64,000 bases of DNA from CAYWWY01 sp964580185 (lineage in GTDB: Bacteria; Thermotogota; Thermotogae; MWEM01). The notes beneath the pieces are model-generated. The model made no database searches and was not told where the DNA came from. It was given only the letters and a program-made list of their open reading frames with translations. This document shows, one piece after another, positions 54,678 to 62,168 of the stretch. The DNA is taken from contig CAZOJQ010000005.1 of the NCBI GenBank assembly GCA_964580185.1, forward strand, positions 25,463 through 89,462, in the 5' to 3' direction. The translations under genes and the position numbers were made by a program. The number at the start of each line of letters is the position of its first letter. Within the stretch, counting starts at the first letter, position 1.

Positions 54678-54752
54678 CTAGCAGCCTTTCTTCGGATCTT
54701 TTTTCTGGGGCACAGGCTTTTTTTCGACTTTTTTTTCGGGTTTCTTTTCCAT
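54678..54752 (-). CDS. 24-residue Lys/Pro-rich peptide upstream of M42 hairpin
   Basis: A tiny gene: ATG 54752 preceded by GAAGGAGGGAG at good spacing, 24 codons, stop at 54678. The peptide has ten Lys, four Pro and ends K-K-G-C; lysines occur as five KK pairs separated by E, V, P and D. There is no room for a folded domain. Its stop lies 17 bases before the terminator hairpin. I infer a leader peptide whose translation could affect the hairpin, or a small cationic protein in its own right. The frame is open further upstream, but only this ATG has a ribosome site. Confidence 0.6.
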   Translation of the reverse strand: MEKKPEKKVEKKPVPQKKDPKKGC

Positions 54753-54886
54753 GGAACTCCCTCCTTCCGCATGCGGTGAAGACAGAGATGGAGACGCAAA
54801 TCCCCGTGGTTTATTTTCCGCGTGCAGAAGACCGATTAACGCCCGTGAACATTCAAGAAAAGCCATGTTTCAATCTGGGTCTTCTT

Positions 54887-56395
54887 CTAAATAGGGTAAA
54901 GGATACCATACTTGTTTTTTAGGTATTGTATATACGGAGAGATATCGAGATCTTGACCAGTAACGCGTTTGATTAACTCAGAAGCCGTGTATTTTTTCCC
55001 ATGATGGTGAATATTCTCCTTGAGCCAATTTTGGAGTGTTTTGAATTCTCCTTTTGCCATCTCTCTTTTAATCTCAGGATGGGAGGTGAGCGCTTGATCG
55101 AAAAATTGGGCCGACATGATGTTTCCTAAGGTATATCCTTGGAAAGCGCCCCCAATGAATCCAGAATACCAATGAATATCCTGCATGCAGCCGTCTGTAT
55201 CACTGGGTGCTTGAATCCCGAGATTGACCTTGTACGCTTCATGCCAAGCTTCTGGCAGGTCTTTGACTGCCAATGTCCCTTCAAGCAACTGCATTTCGAG
55301 TTCAAAGCGGATCATCACGTGAAGGTTGTAGGTGACCTCATCGGCTTCCGTTCGGATCAAAGAGGGTTGAACTTTGTTGATCGCCCGATAGAATTCTTCC
55401 ATCGGTACGGTTTCTAGAGCCTCTGGAAAGGTTTCCCGTAATTGGGGATAAAAAAACTCCCAGAACGAGAGACTTCTCGATATCAAATTTTCCCAAGTCC
55501 GTGATTGGGATTCATGAACCCCAGAGCTAGTTCCCCCGTCTAGTGGAGTGCCTTCAAAGGTAGGGTTCACACCTTGTTCATACATCGCGTGACCGGCTTC
55601 ATGGGTAGTGGAAAAAAACCCCCACCCGAAATCGTCCTCTTTGATCCGCGTGGTTATGCGCACATCGCCCATCGACAATTTGATCGTGAATGGGTGAGGG
55701 GATTTGTCTTGTCGGCCCCTTCGAAAATCATAGCCAAACTGACGGATCACCCGCTCGCCAAAAAGCAACTGTTGCTCATGGGAGTAGAATCTGTGTAAGC
55801 ACGAATCGTCCGCAAGGGGTTGGGAAGAGATCTTCTTGACGATTGGGACCAACTCCTCCCGAAGAGAGCTGAATATCTTTCGGATCTCGGCCGCCTTCAT
55901 TCCATAATCGGAGAGATCGATCAGAGGGTCCGCGATATGATGATAACCTGGGAAAAAACCAGCCATCTTGCGGCTTAAGTCGAGCGATTTCTCAAGAAAC
56001 GGGATTATTTTGGGAAAATCATTCTCAGGGCGTGCTTGGGTCCAAACTTGATAGGTTGTCGCTGTATGTTCGTACATTTCAGCGATAAAGGCCGGAGGCA
56101 CTTTGATTGACCGATCGTACTCCCTACGAGTGACACGGATCAGGGATGCGTCGTCGTCGTCATAAGGAAGGCTTTCTGAGTAGGATTGGAGTTGATCCAG
56201 CCATTTTCCTACAGTAGGGTCGGTGAACTTCTCCTGGGCGATTTGGGCAATGGTCCCCAACTGTCTCCCGCGCTCAGAACCTCCGCCTGGCGGCATGTAT
56301 GTAGCCTGATCCCAGTAAAGCACTGCGCCCGCTCTTTCCAAATCGGTTATTTCCCGCAAGCGACTTTTGAGTTGTTCAAGAGTGCTGTTTTCCAT
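54887..56395 (-). CDS. M32 carboxypeptidase (Taq type)
   Basis: A 502-residue zinc carboxypeptidase that removes C-terminal residues from peptides. The metal motif HEAGHAMYEQG lies near residue 262, with the third ligand Glu in SGVHESQSRTWENL about 25 residues later. N-terminal GAVLYWDQATYMPPGG is also a family hallmark. Length is standard. AGGAGG lies 10 bases before the ATG. A perfect promoter at 56742-56770 reads towards it. Confidence 0.95.
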   Translation of the reverse strand: MENSTLEQLKSRLREITDLERAGAVLYWDQATYMPPGGGSERGRQLGTIAQIAQEKFTDPTVGKWLDQLQSYSESLPYDDDDASLIRVTRREYDRSIKVPPAFIAEMYEHTATTYQVWTQARPENDFPKIIPFLEKSLDLSRKMAGFFPGYHHIADPLIDLSDYGMKAAEIRKIFSSLREELVPIVKKISSQPLADDSCLHRFYSHEQQLLFGERVIRQFGYDFRRGRQDKSPHPFTIKLSMGDVRITTRIKEDDFGWGFFSTTHEAGHAMYEQGVNPTFEGTPLDGGTSSGVHESQSRTWENLISRSLSFWEFFYPQLRETFPEALETVPMEEFYRAINKVQPSLIRTEADEVTYNLHVMIRFELEMQLLEGTLAVKDLPEAWHEAYKVNLGIQAPSDTDGCMQDIHWYSGFIGGAFQGYTLGNIMSAQFFDQALTSHPEIKREMAKGEFKTLQNWLKENIHHHGKKYTASELIKRVTGQDLDISPYIQYLKNKYGILYPI

Positions 56396-56544
56396 TGATC
56401 AACTTCCTCCTATTTCATTAGAATGATTTTCTCCGGGGTAGATCCAGATTACGAACCGCTGTAAAAGGCGATCAAGAGCAATCCTTCTCAAACGGAATAT
56501 CGGTCTTTCCAACTGTCGGGGAAACTCAATCTGTTGCCGTAAAT

Positions 56545-56676
56545 TTATCGGATGGACTGACCATGATGCTGAATCTCGCGCTCCAATAATGTCAGAGCAA
56601 ACCCAAGTTGTGTCGGATTGAGGGTATTCTCGCTAAGAACCTTCATGCATTCCGTTTCCAAGTTCATATGATCCAT
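56545..56676 (-). CDS. Possible 43-residue helical protein upstream of M32 gene
   Basis: ATG 56676 to TAA 56545, 43 codons, a helical amphipathic protein (ETECMKVLSENTLNPTQLGF, then ALTLLEREIQHH). It is the first frame after the perfect leftward promoter at 56742-56770. No strong ribosome site is visible, and a second ATG lies three codons in. Reading the 56396-56545 stretch in other frames also gives protein-like fragments on both strands, so decay of an older gene is an alternative. No family recognised. Confidence 0.35.
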   Translation of the reverse strand: MDHMNLETECMKVLSENTLNPTQLGFALTLLEREIQHHGQSIR

Positions 56677-56741
56677 CTCTGTCTACCAGCGTATCCGCTT
56701 ATAATCTTCCCTTGAAAAAGATTAGCAGACTATTCGGAATC

Positions 56742-56770
56742 ATTATATCTCAATAATGGCGCATTGTCAA
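56742..56770 (-). promoter_or_regulatory. Perfect consensus sigma-70 promoter toward the M32 gene
   Basis: Minus strand: TTGACA (56770-56765), 17-base spacer, TATAAT (56747-56742). It is 347 bases before the M32 start, leaving a long leader or the small ORF above. Confidence 0.8.
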
Positions 56771-56826
56771 TCCGATATCGAGCTTTATCCGATAAGAAAA
56801 GCCCCTTTTCATTTTTTGGGCCATTG

Positions 56827-56835
56827 TGCTATAAT
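56827..56835 (+). promoter_or_regulatory. Extended -10 promoter of the flavoprotein gene
   Basis: TGC-TATAAT at 56827-56835, about 69 bases before the flavoprotein start. No good -35 is visible. Confidence 0.6.
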
Positions 56836-56903
56836 CTTGAACCAATTGTCAAACATGAATCGAATGACAAAGAGTATATTGAAAGAAAAGGAAGTGAACG
56901 GAA

Positions 56904-57692
56904 ACGAAAATCCTGGCGATTGTTGGAAGCCCGAGAAAGGGCGATGGGTTTCAAGCGTTGCAAAAAGTAGAAGCGAAGATGAAAGAACTGGGAACGGTAG
57001 ATTTTGCGTATTTGTTCTTGAAAGACCATCAATTGAAGCCATGTTTGGGCTGTCATCTGTGCGTGAGCAAAGGAGAAGCGTTCTGTCCGCTCAATGATGA
57101 TCTTCAGCTTATTATCGCTAAGATCGAAACATCAGACGGGGTAATCGTATCGACCCCAGTTTATACGAACCACGTGAGCGGGCTGATGAAATCATTTCTG
57201 GATCGGATGGCATATCTTTGGCATCGGCCCAAATGGTTTCATTACAAAGTCCTGGGGCTCGCATCGGGAGGAGGGATGTTTGGTCCAGTGAAAAAGTATC
57301 TTCGCTTTACTTCCAGAGCGATGGGGATGGATTTTGTGGGGTTTATCGGGGTGCCCCATTTAGACGCAATGAACCCTAAACCCCTTCGCAAAGTGCTATC
57401 CAATTTGGACCAGAAGGCAGAGCGGTTTTTTTATGCGGTACGAGAGAAACAAAAGTGTACCCCGACCCTTTTTCAATTGATCTGGTTTCAAATGTGGAAG
57501 ATGAACGCCATCGCAACCAAATCTTCAATGACTGACTATGCATATTGGGAACAGGAAGGGTGGTTGGAACGCCCCTATTATTATGATTGTTCGGTCTCCT
57601 TAATCAAAAAAGGGTTTGTCCGTCTCGCAACGTGGATGATGCGCCAACAGATGAAAAAGGTCTATAAGGGGTATGACTCGTCTGGTTCTTGA
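56904..57692 (+). CDS. Flavodoxin-fold NAD(P)H-dependent iron-sulfur oxidoreductase, apparent ACG start
   Basis: A 262-residue FMN-binding protein. Beta-1 and the FMN loop read KILAIVGSPRKGDGFQALQK, followed by a Cys cluster CLGCHLCVSKGEAFCP near residue 50, like iron-sulfur flavoproteins, and VIVSTPVYTNHVSGLMKSFL near 85. The frame containing beta-1 has no ATG, GTG or TTG between the stop at 56895 and a TTG at 56958, which would cut off beta-1. The codon at the expected place is ACG (56904), nine bases after AAGGAAG. I therefore annotate ACG as start; a start-codon mutation or sequence error is the alternative. Confidence 0.8.
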   Translation, partial: TKILAIVGSPRKGDGFQALQKVEAKMKELGTVDFAYLFLKDHQLKPCLGCHLCVSKGEAFCPLNDDLQLIIAKIETSDGVIVSTPVYTNHVSGLMKSFLDRMAYLWHRPKWFHYKVLGLASGGGMFGPVKKYLRFTSRAMGMDFVGFIGVPHLDAMNPKPLRKVLSNLDQKAERFFYAVREKQKCTPTLFQLIWFQMWKMNAIATKSSMTDYAYWEQEGWLERPYYYDCSVSLIKKGFVRLATWMMRQQMKKVYKGYDSSGS

Positions 57693-57742
57693 CAAAAACA
57701 AAAATGGCAAAAAAAGGAAAACTACAAGGAGGCCCATGAACA

Positions 57743-59110
57743 ATGAGGGGAAAAGCAGTTAAAGTCTTAATTATTGGGGCAGGAAGTTTTTTCACGAATG
57801 CCTGGATCCAGGATATAGCCCTAATTCCGTCCATCCAGAATGGGATGTTTGCCTTGGTCGATACGGATCCACAGCGCTTGGAACTAACGCTCAACATGGC
57901 GAACAAGATGCTGAGCCAGTTGGGAAAAGCAGAACAGTGGGACATTCAGCATTCGACCAAACGGCGGGATCTGATGCAAGGGACAGACTATCTGATAAGT
58001 ACCATCGAGGTAGCTGGATTGGAGACAGTTGCCTCCGATTACGAAATCCCTTTAACGTATGGAGTGGATCAATGCATCGGAGATACAGTCGGCCCTGGTG
58101 GGGTGATGAAGGCGCTCCGAACCGTTCCAGAATGGATGGAAATCTTGAAAGATGCCCAAGAGCTATGCCCTGAAGCCCTGGTGTTGAACTATACCAATCC
58201 AATGGGTATTATGACTTTAATAGGGGCAGAAGCATCCGAAATGCAACAAGTTGGTCTTTGTCACTCGGTTCAGGGAACAGCCGCTCGTTTGGCGCAGTAT
58301 GCAGGGGTCCCTCTGGAAGAATTGGAATGGGAATGCGCAGGGATCAACCATTTGGCATGGTTTACAAAGCTATGCCATCATGGGAGGAATTTATACCCCA
58401 TTCTTAACCAGAAAATCGAGGATTCCCCATTCAAGAAGCAAGATGCGGTCCGATTTGAACTAATGAAGCAATTGGGCGCTTTCCCTACCGAATCCAGCGG
58501 TCATATTTCCGAATATCTCCCGTACTTTCGGAAACGAAAAGACCTGATCCTAGATTTTTGCTCTGAGGGGTACCTTGGCGAAAGTGGCTTCTATTCCAGA
58601 AACTGGCCCAATTGGAGAAAATCACTAGACAAAGTGAGGAAAAAGTGGCTGTACGATGAGCCCATCACAGATGAAGACCTTAAAAACAGTAACATGAAAG
58701 AAGAAAATCTTAGCATCGGGAAAAGAAGCATCGAGTATGGTTCGATCATTGTAGAAGCCCATCATACGGGTAAACCCGCGGTCGTTCATGCCAATGTGTA
58801 CAACGATCACTTGATTGAAAACCTTCCATTGAATGGTGTAGTGGAAGTTTCTGTTATGGTGGATCGAAATGGGTTTCATCCATGCCACTTTGGAATGCTT
58901 CCTGAACAGTTTTCGGCCTTATGCCGACCAATGATGGCCCTCCAGCGATTATGTGTAGATGGGATCGTCAATCGGGATCGAGAAGCAGTGATCCACGCAA
59001 TGATGATGGATCCCTTAACTGCGGCGGTTTGCTCTCTTGAAGAAACGCGAAAGATGGCGAATGAGCTCTTTCAAGCCCAGAAAGAATTTATTCCGGATTT
59101 TCTAGCATAA
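57743..59110 (+). CDS. GH4 glycosidase, alpha-galactosidase-like
   Basis: GH4 enzymes use NAD+ and Mn2+ for redox-assisted hydrolysis. The 455-residue protein has the NAD motif KVLIIGAGSFFTNAWI, GDTVGPGGVMKALRTVP near residue 112, NYTNPMG near 150, and the metal ligands in LCHSVQGTAARLAQY near 170 and AGINHLAWFTKL near 202. Cys-His-Ser-Val at the metal site is the MelA/alpha-galactosidase or alpha-glucuronidase version and not that of the phospho-glycosidases (CN-P). ATG 57743 has AAGGAGG; it follows the flavoprotein by 50 bases. Confidence 0.9.
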   Translation: MRGKAVKVLIIGAGSFFTNAWIQDIALIPSIQNGMFALVDTDPQRLELTLNMANKMLSQLGKAEQWDIQHSTKRRDLMQGTDYLISTIEVAGLETVASDYEIPLTYGVDQCIGDTVGPGGVMKALRTVPEWMEILKDAQELCPEALVLNYTNPMGIMTLIGAEASEMQQVGLCHSVQGTAARLAQYAGVPLEELEWECAGINHLAWFTKLCHHGRNLYPILNQKIEDSPFKKQDAVRFELMKQLGAFPTESSGHISEYLPYFRKRKDLILDFCSEGYLGESGFYSRNWPNWRKSLDKVRKKWLYDEPITDEDLKNSNMKEENLSIGKRSIEYGSIIVEAHHTGKPAVVHANVYNDHLIENLPLNGVVEVSVMVDRNGFHPCHFGMLPEQFSALCRPMMALQRLCVDGIVNRDREAVIHAMMMDPLTAAVCSLEETRKMANELFQAQKEFIPDFLA

Positions 59111-59305
59111 TTGGAATTGCACCGCCAGTAATCGTTTTTTCGTATGGAACCCTCGCTCCTGCGTGTATGCGATATCCGGTTTATTGAATTGCAAAACACC
59201 CATTCTTTGCACATAACTGACAAGAATACTATACCACATTTCAATCTATTTTCGGTAAGAATGCTTGCATACTTGAAAGGGTCAACAATCATGAACTTGA
59301 TAATG

Positions 59306-59314
59306 TGGTATAAT
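59306..59314 (+). promoter_or_regulatory. Extended -10 promoter of the SAM-hydrolase-like gene
   Basis: TGG-TATAAT at 59306-59314, about 31 bases before the ATG at 59346, so the leader is short. TTGAAA occurs further upstream but at a poor distance. Bases 59111-59305 contain no gene I can support. Confidence 0.6.
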
Positions 59315-59345
59315 CAGGTACCTAACATTCTGGAGGTGGTGTAAG

Positions 59346-60233
59346 ATGAGCAAGAGAACGGCAGTATTAGGGATGGCGCTCATCCTGATCTGTGTTGTAG
59401 TCTTCTCGAGCAGTCCTGTTCAGAGAGAAACGAACGGAATCATCGCATTCATGACAGATTGGGGTACCAGAGATTGGTATGTAGGCGCTGTACGAGGTGT
59501 GGCGCTGTCAATCTTCCCTGAAGCCAAACTAGTCGATATTACTCACGAAGTTCCTCCTTTTGAGATGCTGGAAGGCGCAGCGACTCTTTGGTTTGCTTCC
59601 CGAGAATACCCTTCGGGCACCATATTTGTTTGTGTCGTCGATCCTGGGGTGGGAACCGAAAGAAGACCCATTGTAGTCCAAACGCTGGATAACAAGTTTT
59701 TCATTGGACCGGACAACGGCCTTCTGACGTATGTTATGGGTGAATATGGGGTAAAAGCTGTGTACCATATTACCAATCCCAACTTTATGAGGCATCCTGT
59801 GTCATACACATTCCATGGAAGGGATATCTTTACTCCAACAGCGGCGCACTTAGCGTCTGGAAGAAAAGTCCATGAAGTCGGACCCGAGATTACCGATTAC
59901 ATTACATTTGAATTCAACCCTGCTTGGATCGAAGAGGGGAAGATTTTCGGCGAGATCATGAATGTGGATTTGTATGGGAACCTGCGAACGAACATCTCCC
60001 ATCGGATGTCGAATGAGTTTGGATTGGTATTTGGGACAACCATTCGCGTTACCATCGAAGGAATATCTGTAGAGATGCCCGTAGTCCACACATATGGAGA
60101 TGTTCCGCAAGGAGAATTTTTGGCCTACAACACCAGCACCGATCTCTTAGCATTTGCCATCAACTGGGGAAATGCCGCAGAGCACTTTGGCGCAAGTATT
60201 GGTTCGGAAGTTTTGATCGAACTCATCGATTAA
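59346..60233 (+). CDS. Exported SAM hydroxide adenosyltransferase-family (DUF62) protein
   Basis: A 295-residue protein of the SAM hydroxide adenosyltransferase/fluorinase family, which hydrolyses SAM to adenosine and methionine. Signatures: FMTDWGTRDWYVGAVRGV near residue 36, VDITHEVPPFEMLEGAATLW, FVCVVDPGVGTERRPIVV, and FIGPDNGLLTYV, then YTFHGRDIFTPTAAHLASG. The odd feature is the N-terminus: KRTAVLGMALILICVVVFSS is a signal peptide or anchor, while family members are cytosolic as a rule. GGAGGTGG precedes the ATG. A terminator follows at 60254-60277, so it is monocistronic. Confidence 0.88.
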   Translation: MSKRTAVLGMALILICVVVFSSSPVQRETNGIIAFMTDWGTRDWYVGAVRGVALSIFPEAKLVDITHEVPPFEMLEGAATLWFASREYPSGTIFVCVVDPGVGTERRPIVVQTLDNKFFIGPDNGLLTYVMGEYGVKAVYHITNPNFMRHPVSYTFHGRDIFTPTAAHLASGRKVHEVGPEITDYITFEFNPAWIEEGKIFGEIMNVDLYGNLRTNISHRMSNEFGLVFGTTIRVTIEGISVEMPVVHTYGDVPQGEFLAYNTSTDLLAFAINWGNAAEHFGASIGSEVLIELID

Positions 60234-60253
60234 GTTTTCGGTGAAGATGCTAG

Positions 60254-60277
60254 AAAACGCCCCGTATGGGGCGTTTT
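60254..60277 (+). terminator. Intrinsic terminator after the SAM-hydrolase-like gene
   Basis: Ten-base-pair stem AAAACGCCCC / GGGGCGTTTT with loop GTAT and a T run ending at 60278. Confidence 0.92.
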
Positions 60278-60346
60278 TCCATAGGATGGGAATATGAGAT
60301 ACGAGCAATGTTTCGCGTCTATACATACAGTTGGGAGGGATCTCTG

Positions 60347-61216
60347 ATGAACCATAGAAAGTGGCTCCTTTTCGGATTTTTCATTTTCGGTTGGGTAATC
60401 TACGGATTGGCATGCAGCAGTTTTGCAGCGTACTCGAATGTCACGATGGTTGGATCGAACTTTGATTACTATCCAGAATTTCAGTATCGGGTAGCTATTT
60501 TCCGCCATCCTTTGGAATACGATTATTTCGCGGTGCAATTTAGCGTTATGCCTTCCTATGCATACACAACAGTAGGAATGAATGATCAAGGGCTTTTTGC
60601 CAATTTGCAGGATGTGCCTCAAATGGTGGAACGGGATATCAAGAATGGTAAATTCAGCCTTTCTATCCAAGAGTATTTGGAATGGCAGCTTAGGTACATG
60701 AAAAGCGCGCAGGAGAGCTTGGATTATCTGGATTCCATCCGTCTGAGCAACATACCCCCGTACTACCATCATACCATGGTAGCCGATCGTTATGGGACCA
60801 GTTTTATCGTCGCTCCTGGTGAAACAGATCATGAAATATATCGGTACTCGGACAACTTCACCATCCAGACGAACTTTTACTTGACCAAACAATTGTTCAA
60901 TCAGTCAGATGAGGTTCCTTGTTGGAGATATCGAGAAATCTATCGTCGGTTGCATGATTCGATCGATGATCTGGATGTCTTTAAAGGGTTTTATATCCTG
61001 GAAGGGGCTTTTCAAGGGATCCATACACAGATCAGCACGGTTTTTCTCTTAGATGATCTTGAAGTCTATTTTGCGATCCAAACGGATACCCAAAGGATTT
61101 TTCGTGTATCGCTAAAAAGCGGACTTTTGGAAACCTTCAGTGGTTTTTCCGAGTATAGAAGCATGATTTTGGATGATACAGGGGTTTGGTTAAGCGATCT
61201 CCAGGAATGGGAGTAA
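60347..61216 (+). CDS. Exported N-terminal-Cys amide hydrolase-like protein (choloylglycine/C45 type)
   Basis: A 289-residue exported protein. The signal peptide ends in V-I-Y-G-L-A-C-S-S-F. The Cys with SSF, followed by MVGSNFDYYPEF, matches the nucleophile and G-x-N-F/L-D-W/Y motif of linear amide C-N hydrolases (Ntn fold), and TTVGMNDQGLFANL matches their G-M-N-x-x-G-L. If signal peptidase cuts after Ala, Cys becomes the N-terminal nucleophile. The position is not a classic lipobox. GGGAGGG precedes ATG 60347. Substrate unknown; cleavage of N-acyl compounds in the periplasm is plausible. No promoter recognised. Confidence 0.72.
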   Translation: MNHRKWLLFGFFIFGWVIYGLACSSFAAYSNVTMVGSNFDYYPEFQYRVAIFRHPLEYDYFAVQFSVMPSYAYTTVGMNDQGLFANLQDVPQMVERDIKNGKFSLSIQEYLEWQLRYMKSAQESLDYLDSIRLSNIPPYYHHTMVADRYGTSFIVAPGETDHEIYRYSDNFTIQTNFYLTKQLFNQSDEVPCWRYREIYRRLHDSIDDLDVFKGFYILEGAFQGIHTQISTVFLLDDLEVYFAIQTDTQRIFRVSLKSGLLETFSGFSEYRSMILDDTGVWLSDLQEWE

Positions 61217-61256
61217 CTGAGTACCCTTAATCGGATTGGGGTATGAGAGGTGTCGC

Positions 61257-62168
61257 GTGAACTGCATAACGAAACAATACACAAACAAGGCAGGAATCAC
61301 GGCAGATTATTATGCCGTTCGTGATTTTTTCGTACGGTTGGGATATGCGGAGTTTACCTACGCACGGTGGGATTGGATGATCACCCACGGCTATCTCGAT
61401 CATAGCGGACTAAACAAGATCAGGCTCTGGACTGTGAATGAACGAGTGGTTGGAATCGCCACTTATGATACGAGATTGGGTACAGCTTATTGTTTGGCGG
61501 TCCCAGAATACGCAGCGCTTAAACGAGAGATGCTGTTCTATGCCCAAGACCATCTTCAAGGGGAAGAAGGGTTTTTTGTGGTGATATCCAATGAAGATGT
61601 GCCGTTCCAATTGATTGCATCGGATCTAGGGTTTGTTGCTACGCCCAATACCGAAGAAGATGCTATTTTCTATCTGGATCAAGGTACGCCCAATCTTGAT
61701 TACCGGTTGCGAGAAGGGTTTTCCATCACGACAATGGAAGAGCGCTATGATCCTTACGAATACCGCAGAGTGCTGTGGAAGGGTTTTAATCATGAATTGA
61801 ACGGAGAAGGCCCTCTTGTGTTCAACGAAGAGGAACGAAACGGGGTTGATTTTGAAATGCTTCGGGATCATGTGGATCTTTCCCTCAAAATCGCAGTGGT
61901 CAGTCCCGAAGATCACTTTGTAGCCTACTGCGGAATGTGGTATGAACCCAAACTGGGGTATGCAGTCATCGAGCCTGTGGCTACTGATCCAGACTATAGG
62001 AAAATGGGTTTGGGACAAGCAGCAGTGCTTGAAGGCATTCGAAGGGTTGCCGAAAAGGGAGCTCGTTATGTGCTTGTCGGTTCGAATCAGCAGTTCTATT
62101 ACAGCCTTGGCATGTTCCCCTACCGACAAGCAACCATATGGAAAAAAAGAGGATCTTTATCGGGATAA
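61257..62168 (+). CDS. GNAT-family acetyltransferase
   Basis: A 303-residue protein with a GNAT fold in the C-terminal half: AVIEPVATDPDYRKMGLGQA with acetyl-CoA motif R-K-M-G-L-G near residue 250 and YYSLGMFPYRQATIW at the end. The N-terminal half (RWDWMITHGYLDHSGLNKIR, VVGIATYDTRLGTAYCLAVP) looks like a degenerate second GNAT. GTG 61257 follows GAGAGGTG; a TTG seven codons earlier has no site. Converges with the Nudix-GNAT gene, overlapping its stop by 12 bases. Confidence 0.83.
   Translation: MNCITKQYTNKAGITADYYAVRDFFVRLGYAEFTYARWDWMITHGYLDHSGLNKIRLWTVNERVVGIATYDTRLGTAYCLAVPEYAALKREMLFYAQDHLQGEEGFFVVISNEDVPFQLIASDLGFVATPNTEEDAIFYLDQGTPNLDYRLREGFSITTMEERYDPYEYRRVLWKGFNHELNGEGPLVFNEEERNGVDFEMLRDHVDLSLKIAVVSPEDHFVAYCGMWYEPKLGYAVIEPVATDPDYRKMGLGQAAVLEGIRRVAEKGARYVLVGSNQQFYYSLGMFPYRQATIWKKRGSLSG

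Noticed and set aside
56756..57097. Plus-strand 113-codon frame over the flavoprotein start
   Set aside because: Its N-terminal part covers the promoter and its second half is the flavoprotein read in the wrong frame; the flavodoxin beta-1 is in the other frame.
59071..59292. Minus-strand 73-codon frame between the GH4 and DUF62 genes
   Set aside because: Overlaps the GH4 3' end, has no ribosome site and no recognisable pattern.
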